The notes beneath the pieces are model-generated. The model saw nothing but the letters and a program-made list of their open reading frames with translations. It was not told where the DNA came from and made no database searches. This document shows, piece by piece, positions 17,288 to 23,795 of a stretch of DNA of 37,170 nt. Source of the stretch: Bacteroidales bacterium (GTDB lineage Bacteria; Bacteroidota; Bacteroidia; Bacteroidales; P3); assembly GCA_016296345.1 (NCBI GenBank), contig JAEDJL010000019.1, positions 1 through 37,170 on the forward strand. Direction: 5' to 3'. The position numbers and the translations under genes are program-made. Every line of letters starts with the position of its first letter. Positions within the stretch are counted from its first letter, which is position 1.

Positions 17288-18241
17288 ATGTTTAGTTTAT
17301 TCAAGAAACTTGGTTTTCAAAAACATGGAAATATTTCAGCATCGGGCGGAGGTCGTTTCCAACTTTTGAAAACTCTCGAAGGGCATAGGGACTGGTGTAC
17401 CTTTGTGTCCTACAATGCGGAAGGGGATTTGATTGTTTCAAGTTCCACAGACAGAACTCTCAGAGTGTGGAATGCCGAAAGCGGAGAGTGCATCAAGACT
17501 TTGAGAGGTCATACCAACAAAGTCAATTCGGCTGTCTTCTCCTCAGATGGAAGATTTATTGTGTCTGCATCTTCGGACAAGACTGTCAGAGTGTGGAATG
17601 TTGCAAGCAGAGAAGAAGAATATAAGATTGATACTTCCCTTGCGGATGTTTGCAATATGGCAGTGTTTTCACCCGATTCGAGATTTATTGCGGCAGCTTG
17701 CCACGACCATACAATAAAGATATATGATACCGAAACGAAAGCCTGCATCAATGAGTTGAAGGGGCATGAGGACGTGGTGAACAGCTGTTTTTTCAATTCA
17801 GACGGAAGTCTTATTGTCTCGGCTTCTTCTGACAAGACGGTAAGAGTGTGGGATACAAAGACGATGAGGTGTATCAATGTTCTGAAAGGACACAGTGGTT
17901 ATGTGTGGTCGGCAGTTTTTGCCTGCAATGACCGATATATTGTGTCAGGTTCGACAGATCGTCATATCAAAGTTTGGGATTACAAGAGCGGAGAGTGTAT
18001 CAAAATTTTCAAGGGCCACAAAGGCTGGGTCAGATTTGCGTCTGCTTCGGCTGATTTCTCTCTTATTATTTCTACTTCTTTGGATAACACAATCAAAATT
18101 TGGAATACCGAAAGCTCAGAGTGCATTCAGACGCTTGAAGACAGCAAGGACTGGGTGTATGCTGCTTGTTTTTCTCCCGATGGCAGGCATATAGCGTCTG
18201 CTTCTCGGGACAGAGTGATAAATATTTACGCTTTGAAGTAG
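17288..18241 (+). CDS. Seven-bladed WD40 repeat protein
   Basis: The 317-residue product (ATG 17288, MFSLFKKLGFQKHG) consists almost entirely of seven WD40 repeats of about 42 residues. Each has the GH...D...(V/I)W(N/D) pattern, for example LEGHRDW to RVWNAES and LKGHEDV to RVWDTKT. Blades 3 and 7 are the most divergent, lacking GH and ending in IYD or IYA. Seven blades close one beta-propeller, a scaffold for protein interactions. There is no signal peptide, catalytic domain or kinase fusion, so it is probably a cytoplasmic adaptor of unknown partner. An in-frame ATG at 17249 would add 13 residues without propeller sequence. No promoter is visible between the structured RNA and the gene, so transcription may read through from 16917-16948. 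Confidence 0.85.
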   Translation: MFSLFKKLGFQKHGNISASGGGRFQLLKTLEGHRDWCTFVSYNAEGDLIVSSSTDRTLRVWNAESGECIKTLRGHTNKVNSAVFSSDGRFIVSASSDKTVRVWNVASREEEYKIDTSLADVCNMAVFSPDSRFIAAACHDHTIKIYDTETKACINELKGHEDVVNSCFFNSDGSLIVSASSDKTVRVWDTKTMRCINVLKGHSGYVWSAVFACNDRYIVSGSTDRHIKVWDYKSGECIKIFKGHKGWVRFASASADFSLIISTSLDNTIKIWNTESSECIQTLEDSKDWVYAACFSPDGRHIASASRDRVINIYALK

Positions 18242-18289
18242 AAGAAACGACACTGTGAAATACCATAGTTTCTGCATCTGATTTTGAAT

Positions 18290-18330
18290 ATGGCGTTTTG
18301 TTTGGAAAAACAGGACGCCATTTTGATTTT
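18290..18330 (+). terminator. Terminator of the WD40 gene
   Basis: A 14-bp stem: ATGGCGTTTTGTTT at 18290-18303 pairs with AAACAGGACGCCAT at 18308-18321 (two G-U pairs) around a GGAA loop, followed by TTTTGATTTT. It lies 49 nt after the WD40 stop. The arms again carry the GGCGTTTT / ACGCC words seen in the repeats. Confidence 0.8.
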
Positions 18331-18347
18331 GTTCCACACTAAACCAC

Positions 18348-18355
18348 TATCTTTG
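18348..18355 (+). promoter_or_regulatory. -7 element for the rsmI-like gene
   Basis: TATCTTTG, identical to the -7 element at 16941, lies 20 nt before the ATG at 18375. TTTG words upstream are 16 and 22 nt away, so the -33 box is uncertain. Confidence 0.55.
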
Positions 18356-18374
18356 CAAGCATAAAAGTACGATT

Positions 18375-19082
18375 ATGGACAAAGGAAAGGTGTTTTTGTT
18401 CCCTACGCCGATTTCCAAAGGCGAAGCAGAGGACTGTCTTCCGAAAAAGAACTTGGAATTGCTCTTGTTGTGCGATTGTTTCGTGGTGGAGGAGTTGCGA
18501 ACGGCTCGAAGATTTTTGAGAAAAGCCGGCTACAAGAAAGATTTTGAGCAGGTGGAGTTTTTTGTTCTCAATGAACACACGGTGAACGATGATTTTTCGC
18601 CCTGCATCGAGATTTTGAAAAGCGGAAGGCACATAGGAGTTATGTCGGAAGCAGGATTGCCATGTGTGGCAGACCCCGGCAGTGTGTTTGTTGCTCTTTG
18701 TCAGAGAGAGGGTTTTGAAGTCGTTCCTCTTTGTGGTCCTTCTTCGCTGATGATGGCTCTTATGGCAAGCGGTTTTAACGGACAATCGTTTTCCTTTTCG
18801 GGTTATCTGCCTGCCGAACGCTCACAAAGAGAGCGGCGAATAAGGGAATTGGAACGTTTGGCATACCGTTTTTCACAAACGCAACTCTTTATTGAAGCTC
18901 CATATCGCAACAACAATCTCTTGGAAAGCCTTCTTGGAGTTTGCAATCCTCAAACCATGCTCTGCCTTGCCACAGATATAGGAGAGCAAAGCCAGCAAAT
19001 AATCACCAAAAGCATAGCAGGTTGGAGAAAAACGAAGATTGACTTGAACAAAAGGAACACCGTATTTTTGATAAGCAAATAA
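18375..19082 (+). CDS. RsmI-like tetrapyrrole-methylase-fold SAM methyltransferase
   Basis: A 235-residue protein of the tetrapyrrole methylase superfamily, closest in motif content to RsmI, which 2'-O-methylates C1402 of 16S rRNA. The SAM-site motif SEAGLPCVADPGS corresponds to the RsmI SDAG-P-xxDPG loop; CGPSSLMMALMASG and SFSGYLP are also typical. RsmI is usually about 280 residues and has an extra C-terminal domain that is missing here. This looks like the shorter paralog found in Bacteroidota, and the rRNA substrate cannot be assumed. rarA follows 12 nt later. Confidence 0.8.
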   Translation: MDKGKVFLFPTPISKGEAEDCLPKKNLELLLLCDCFVVEELRTARRFLRKAGYKKDFEQVEFFVLNEHTVNDDFSPCIEILKSGRHIGVMSEAGLPCVADPGSVFVALCQREGFEVVPLCGPSSLMMALMASGFNGQSFSFSGYLPAERSQRERRIRELERLAYRFSQTQLFIEAPYRNNNLLESLLGVCNPQTMLCLATDIGEQSQQIITKSIAGWRKTKIDLNKRNTVFLISK

Positions 19083-19094
19083 GGAGAAAGACAA

Positions 19095-20351
19095 ATGAAC
19101 AAACCATTGGCAGAAGTTTTGAGACCCGAAAGCCTGAATGAGTACATAGGTCAGGCACACTTGGTAGGAGAGGGTGCAATTCTCCGTTCCGCCATAGAGA
19201 AAGGGGATATTCCTTCGATGATTCTTTGGGGTCCTCCCGGGGTTGGCAAAACTACTTTGGCAAATATAATTGCCAACACTCTCTCTGCTCCTTTCTATCA
19301 GCTCTCTGCAATAAACAGCGGTGTGAAAGAGGTAAGGGATGTTATCGAAAAGGCAAAACAAAGCGACAAAGCGATATTGTTTGTCGATGAAATCCACCGT
19401 TTTTCAAAAAATCAGCAAGATTCTCTTCTCGGAGCGGTCGAACAGGGCATTGTAAGGCTGATTGGTGCTACCACGGAGAACCCTTCGTTCGAGGTAATCT
19501 CGCCTTTGCTTTCACGATGTCAGGTTTATGTGTTGCAATCTTTGGAAAAGGAAGATTTGTTGAAGATTATAGACCGTGCAACAGGCTATTACAAGCAAGC
19601 CTTCGGAAGAACTGTTACAGTGAAAGAGGCTGATGCTCTGTTGAGAATAAGTGGTGGCGATGCAAGAAAGCTGATGAACGCAATAGAGCTTGTAGCCAGT
19701 CAGTTCAAAGGCGATTGTGTTATCGACAATGCGGTGGTTTGCTCTATCATTCAGCAAAATCTTTCGATGTATGACAAGAAAGGCGAGAACCATTACGACA
19801 TTATATCGGCTTTTATCAAGAGTATAAGAGGTTCAGACCCCAATGCGGCTGTGTATTGGCTCGCAAGAATGATTGCTTCGGGCGAAGACCCTTTGTTTAT
19901 TGCAAGACGTATGTTAATACTTGCCTCAGAAGACATAGGGAATGCAAACCCAAATGCTCTTTTGTTGGCAAATGCGTGCTTTGATGCGGTGAATAAAATT
20001 GGTTATCCCGAGTGCAGGATTATCCTTTCGCAAACTGCGGTTTATCTTGCGACAAGTCCGAAGAGCAACTCGACTTATCTTGCAATCAACAAGGCGTTGG
20101 AGGTTGTGGAAAAGACGGGTGATTTGCCTGTTCCGCTGCAAATTCGCAACGCTCCGACAAATTTGATGAAGCAAATGGGATATGGAAGAGATTATTTGTA
20201 CTCTCACGATTTTGCGGGACACTTTGTGCAGCAGCAATTCATGCCTGACGCTCTGCAAACGATGGAATTGTATTCTCCTTGCGACAATGAGCGTGAGAAT
20301 AAGACAAGAGAACGCCTCAGAGCGATGTGGCAGGGAGTTTATAAGTACTGA
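19095..20351 (+). CDS. rarA: Replication-associated recombination protein A
   Basis: AAA+ ATPase (also called MgsA) related to clamp-loader and RuvB proteins, acting at stalled replication forks. The 418 residues carry Walker A GPPGVGKT at 46-53, Walker B ILFVDEIHRF at about 94-103 and sensor-1 GATTENPSFEV. The C-terminal region with SIRGSDPNAAVYWLARM and the MLILASEDIGNANP segment is diagnostic of RarA. It follows the rsmI-like gene and precedes DUF2461 by 11 nt, so the four genes from 18375 to 22130 look like one unit. Confidence 0.95.
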   Translation: MNKPLAEVLRPESLNEYIGQAHLVGEGAILRSAIEKGDIPSMILWGPPGVGKTTLANIIANTLSAPFYQLSAINSGVKEVRDVIEKAKQSDKAILFVDEIHRFSKNQQDSLLGAVEQGIVRLIGATTENPSFEVISPLLSRCQVYVLQSLEKEDLLKIIDRATGYYKQAFGRTVTVKEADALLRISGGDARKLMNAIELVASQFKGDCVIDNAVVCSIIQQNLSMYDKKGENHYDIISAFIKSIRGSDPNAAVYWLARMIASGEDPLFIARRMLILASEDIGNANPNALLLANACFDAVNKIGYPECRIILSQTAVYLATSPKSNSTYLAINKALEVVEKTGDLPVPLQIRNAPTNLMKQMGYGRDYLYSHDFAGHFVQQQFMPDALQTMELYSPCDNERENKTRERLRAMWQGVYKY

Positions 20352-20362
20352 TTGATTGAGAG

Positions 20363-21034
20363 ATGAAGAGAGTTTTTGAATTTTTGGACGCCTTGCAGCA
20401 AAACAACAACAAGGTTTGGTTTGACAGCAACAAGGCTTGGTATTTGGAAGTGAAGACTTATTTTGAGGGCTTCGTCGGTGAGCTTATCAAAAGGATAGAA
20501 GAGTTTGACGATTCGATATGCGGATTGAGTGTTTCGGACTGTACTTACAGGATATACAGGGATATACGTTTCTCAAAGGACAAAACGCCTTACAAAACTC
20601 ACATTTGTGCATACGTTTGTCCCAAAGGGAAGAAGTCAGGCTTCGGAGGATATTATTTTCACTTGGAGGCAGAGGGTGGAAAGTACATAGGAACCAACCT
20701 GCTTGCCACGGGAGCGGTATGTATGCCAAATCCGATAATCCAAAGTGTCAGAGAAGATGTGTATTCTCTCTTTGAGGAGTTTGAAGACATTGTTTTGCAC
20801 TCGGGAGACTTTACTTTGGATACTTCGAGCAAGATGAAAGTAGCTCCGAAGGGCTTTCCGAAAGACTGCAAAGCCGTGGAATTTCTCAAATTGAGAGACT
20901 TCCTTTTATCAAAACCTATTGACAGAGAGTTTGTTTTGGCAGATAATCTTGCAGAAAGGCTTGCCGAAGAGTTTGAAAAGACCAAGCGTTTCAACGATTT
21001 TGTCAATCGTGCCATTGCAGCACAAATACAATAA
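20363..21034 (+). CDS. DUF2461 family protein
   Basis: A 223-residue protein matching the DUF2461 (TIGR02453) pattern: an N-terminal LDALQQNNNKVWFDSNKAWY, then YRIYRDIRFSKDKTPYKTHI, then a GGYYFHLE core and a closing KPIDREF segment. Members occur widely in bacteria and fungi and have no established function. There is no signal or membrane segment. The stop is 4 nt before the next ATG, indicating translational coupling with the dus-like gene. Confidence 0.88.
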   Translation: MKRVFEFLDALQQNNNKVWFDSNKAWYLEVKTYFEGFVGELIKRIEEFDDSICGLSVSDCTYRIYRDIRFSKDKTPYKTHICAYVCPKGKKSGFGGYYFHLEAEGGKYIGTNLLATGAVCMPNPIIQSVREDVYSLFEEFEDIVLHSGDFTLDTSSKMKVAPKGFPKDCKAVEFLKLRDFLLSKPIDREFVLADNLAERLAEEFEKTKRFNDFVNRAIAAQIQ

Positions 21035-21038
21035 GCCT

Positions 21039-22130
21039 ATGGCAGGGATTAGTTCGGTATTGTTGCCTGCTGCAAATGTGAAGTTGGAGAATACGATTAC
21101 TTACAACCCTTCTTTGTTTTCGTTTGACGACAAGATAATTCTCGCTCCCATGCAAGGGCTGACGTCTCTTTTCTTTCGCAAGGCATATCATGAGTGTTTT
21201 CCCGATTGTATTGACTATGCGATAAGTCCTTTTATCTCTGTAACAGACGGACTTATCACTTCAAAGAGCCGAAAGTTCAGAGATGTGTTCCCTTTTGAGA
21301 ACAAAAATTCTTTGAATGTCGTTCCGCAACTTTTGGGCAGCACTTCAAAAGGGATAATCCGCTATGGAGCAATCCTGCAAGAGCTTGGGTATCGCTCATT
21401 CAACATAAACTGTGCCTGTCCTGCCAAGTGTGCAATAAAACACGGCAGAGGCTCGGCTCTTTTGAAAGACTTGAAACGATTTGACGGCTTTTTGAACGAT
21501 ATTTTCAAGAATGTACATCAGGCAGTCTCTATAAAAATCCGCATTGGTTTCGATTCAAAAGCCGATATTGCCGCTTTGGCAGATTTACTCAACGCTTATC
21601 CGTTGCAATATGTCGTGATACACCCCCGATTGGCTGTAAATCTCTATCAAGATAGTCCCGACTATGAGGCATTTGGTTCTTTGACAGAAAGATTGCAATG
21701 CAGGGTGGTTTATAACGGCGATATATTTTCTCTTGACGACTTTTTGAGAGTAAAACAACGCTTTCCCATGATTAAAGACTTCATGTTGGGACGCGGAATA
21801 CTGCAAAATCCTTTGCTTGCTGCCGAAATAAGGGGCTTGAATTTTGATAAAAGTATGCTCAAAACATTCTTTTTCAAACTCGAAGACTACTATCTCAAAC
21901 TATTTCTTGAAGCTGATGAAACAAAACGCCCTTTTGACGAAACAGAACGGCGTTTTGACAAAACGAAAGGGCGTTTTATTTTGCCAAATCGCCAAAATAA
22001 AATTGCAAAAGCCCTTTCGGACAAGATGAAAGAGCTTTGCAAATATATGTTCAAGGACAATTTCAGCTCGATTGCCGAAGCCGAAAACTTATCTGAGCTT
22101 AATGCTATCGTAACTCGAATGTTCCAATGA
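21039..22130 (+). CDS. tRNA-dihydrouridine synthase with in-frame repeat insertion
   Basis: FMN enzyme that reduces specific tRNA uridines to dihydrouridine. I start at ATG 21039 (363 residues, MAGISSVLLPAANV), 4 nt after the DUF2461 stop. Family features: ILAPMQGLTS at 34-43, NINCACPAKCAIKHGRGSAL with catalytic-Cys candidate 127, KIRIGFDS, VIHPR, VYNGDI and LGRGILQNP. The usual NxGCP is NCACP here. Residues ~293-321 are unusual: ETKRPFDETERRFDKTKGRF is translated from a copy of the AAAACGCC/GGCGTTTT repeat (21915-22000) within the C-terminal helical domain. The frame continues normally (KALSDKMKELCKYMF), so the gene is intact. Its last 26 bases overlap the convergent gene. Confidence 0.88.
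   Translation: MAGISSVLLPAANVKLENTITYNPSLFSFDDKIILAPMQGLTSLFFRKAYHECFPDCIDYAISPFISVTDGLITSKSRKFRDVFPFENKNSLNVVPQLLGSTSKGIIRYGAILQELGYRSFNINCACPAKCAIKHGRGSALLKDLKRFDGFLNDIFKNVHQAVSIKIRIGFDSKADIAALADLLNAYPLQYVVIHPRLAVNLYQDSPDYEAFGSLTERLQCRVVYNGDIFSLDDFLRVKQRFPMIKDFMLGRGILQNPLLAAEIRGLNFDKSMLKTFFFKLEDYYLKLFLEADETKRPFDETERRFDKTKGRFILPNRQNKIAKALSDKMKELCKYMFKDNFSSIAEAENLSELNAIVTRMFQ
21915..22000 (+). repeat. Palindromic repeat translated inside the dus-like gene
   Basis: AAAACGCCCTTT at 21923-21934 is the exact inverse of AAAGGGCGTTTT at 21966-21977, and a third GGCGTTTT word lies between them. GGCGTTTTATTTTGCC at 21970-21985 is identical to the intergenic copy at 9644-9659. The same words occur only in non-coding DNA elsewhere in the window. 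Confidence 0.8.
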
Positions 22131-23682
22131 TATTATGGTCTTGGTACCTTCCGAGAAACATGATTTGTTTCAAGGTTGTAAGATAAAGCGTTTGGAAGAA
22201 AGGCATTTTGTTTTTCTTTGTGTCGTATGCTTTGCTCCAACGGTAGCTTCCGTCCGAAAATATTTGCACAAAGTTTACCTGTGTTCGTAGTTTGTCGGCA
22301 TTGTAACACTTCTTTGCCTCAAACGCATTGCCGTCATAGTTCTTGATATGGTCGTTAAACATTATGTATATGCCGTAACGGTCTCTTGTCATGGCAAAGG
22401 AGTTGTATGCTTCAAAGCCTTCGACGTCCTTTTGTCTCTTAGGAATGTAGGCATTGCCTGACACCATTCCGTGTTTGTCTATGTTGGTAATGATAATATC
22501 GCGAAAATATACTGCCTCTTCTCCCGTCGGTTTGTCGCCTCTTCTTTTTGGAGGAATGATGTGAGAGATGAATTTTTGTTCTCCCACCATTATCAAATTG
22601 CCTCCAATCATCGGAACCAAGGCTCTTATTCCTGCTGTCATGTCTGAGGGTTTTGGCAATCCTTCTGCTTCCATTTCATCATTTTCATAGTCTCTGAACT
22701 CGGCAGTTGAGGATTGTTTCAAATAGCCTCGGCGATTGTCGTAAAGATATGCAAAACTTCCTGTTGCAAGAGTTGGTTTGTCGTTGGTAGTTCCGTAATA
22801 GCCTGCCATAAGATAGTCATCTTCCATATTGAAAGCACATTTTATGTCGGTAGGCCATGCTTTTTCCAACTGCTCTTCATATGTGCGTTCCTCATATTGA
22901 GTAAGCCACACAAGATGTGCCTTATCGTCTGTGTGCTTTACCTTTTTTGCCGTCGAATAAGAACGAATTGCAAGCAAGACTTCGCTTCCTGCATTGCTCA
23001 CTGCCACATCGCACATTTGGTAAGCGTCGTTATTGATGTTCAATCGGTGAGTTTTCTCCCACAAAACATTCATTCTTTGGTCATAAACCTTGATGTTGGC
23101 AGAGCGTCCCTTGGTTGTGTCGTTCTCAAAGAAGCAAAAAACCATTTTTGTCTTGTTTTCGGAAAAGTTAAACAAGTAAGGCTTCTCGCCTTCTTGTGCA
23201 AAATATTTGAAAACGTTGATTTTTTGCGGCTTATCCATCAATCTCATATCGCGAAGGTGGAAGTACTGAGTGTACAAATGGGCTGTTCCCGTCTTGGTTG
23301 TCGAAACTGTTTTCTTGCTTCCTTTTTTCTGAACGGGCTTGTCTTCATTTATTCTGCTGAGAATAAATCCCACACAATCGCCTGCCCTCCATGTTTGTTC
23401 GATTTTGAAAGACTGATGTGGGAAATCAATCTTTACAACTTTTTCTACGTTACCCGACTTGTCTGTTCTGGCAAAATAGTATTGCAGTTTGCTTTCTCCC
23501 TGTCCCACATACTCTTCCAAACAATACCAAAGGTAGAAACCATTGTTGTCTTCTGCCACTATCTCTGCCGCTTTGCAGTCGTCCAAAATGTCATAAAACC
23601 TTTCACCCCAACGAATGTCCATTTGTGCCGAGGCAGTCAGGAATGTAAACAATGAAATCGCTATTACAAGAATTTTTTTCAT
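22105..23682 (-). CDS. Exported protein of unknown function
   Basis: A 525-residue protein with a classical signal peptide (MKKILVIAISLFTFLTASAQ, cleavage after SAQ). I recognise no family. The mature part alternates short beta-strands with charged loops (YYFARTDKSGNVEKVVKIDF, MLFGASKS-like segments absent), suggesting a propeller-like or strand-rich periplasmic or lipid-side protein. There is no lipobox cysteine and no T9SS sorting domain; the C-terminus is IMFLGRYQDHNIIGTFELR. A basic patch QKKGSKKT lies near residue 125. It is monocistronic and convergent with the dus-like gene, overlapping it by 26 bp. Confidence 0.72.
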   Translation of the reverse strand: MKKILVIAISLFTFLTASAQMDIRWGERFYDILDDCKAAEIVAEDNNGFYLWYCLEEYVGQGESKLQYYFARTDKSGNVEKVVKIDFPHQSFKIEQTWRAGDCVGFILSRINEDKPVQKKGSKKTVSTTKTGTAHLYTQYFHLRDMRLMDKPQKINVFKYFAQEGEKPYLFNFSENKTKMVFCFFENDTTKGRSANIKVYDQRMNVLWEKTHRLNINNDAYQMCDVAVSNAGSEVLLAIRSYSTAKKVKHTDDKAHLVWLTQYEERTYEEQLEKAWPTDIKCAFNMEDDYLMAGYYGTTNDKPTLATGSFAYLYDNRRGYLKQSSTAEFRDYENDEMEAEGLPKPSDMTAGIRALVPMIGGNLIMVGEQKFISHIIPPKRRGDKPTGEEAVYFRDIIITNIDKHGMVSGNAYIPKRQKDVEGFEAYNSFAMTRDRYGIYIMFNDHIKNYDGNAFEAKKCYNADKLRTQVNFVQIFSDGSYRWSKAYDTKKNKMPFFQTLYLTTLKQIMFLGRYQDHNIIGTFELR

Positions 23683-23708
23683 GATTTGATACTAATTGTT
23701 TGAGGTGG

Positions 23709-23716
23709 CAAATATA
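23709..23716 (-). promoter_or_regulatory. -7 element for the exported protein at 22105-23682
   Basis: The minus strand reads TATATTTG, a TAnnTTTG match 26 nt before the ATG at 23682. The -33 box is not clear. Confidence 0.5.
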
Positions 23717-23795
23717 CAAATTTTTTTTGCTGTCGATTAAACTTGCCGTGTTTTTGTTGTCAAAAGGAGTACTTGAACAAAACAATTCTTAGATT

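Noticed and set aside
17023..18241. Structured RNA plus WD40 gene as a retron or other defence module
   Set aside because: No reverse transcriptase, nuclease or effector domain is encoded nearby, and the RNA has a 6S-like rather than msr/msd-like layout.
22714..23655. 313-residue open frame opposite the exported-protein gene
   Set aside because: The minus-strand gene has a signal peptide and a promoter element; the plus-strand frame has neither.
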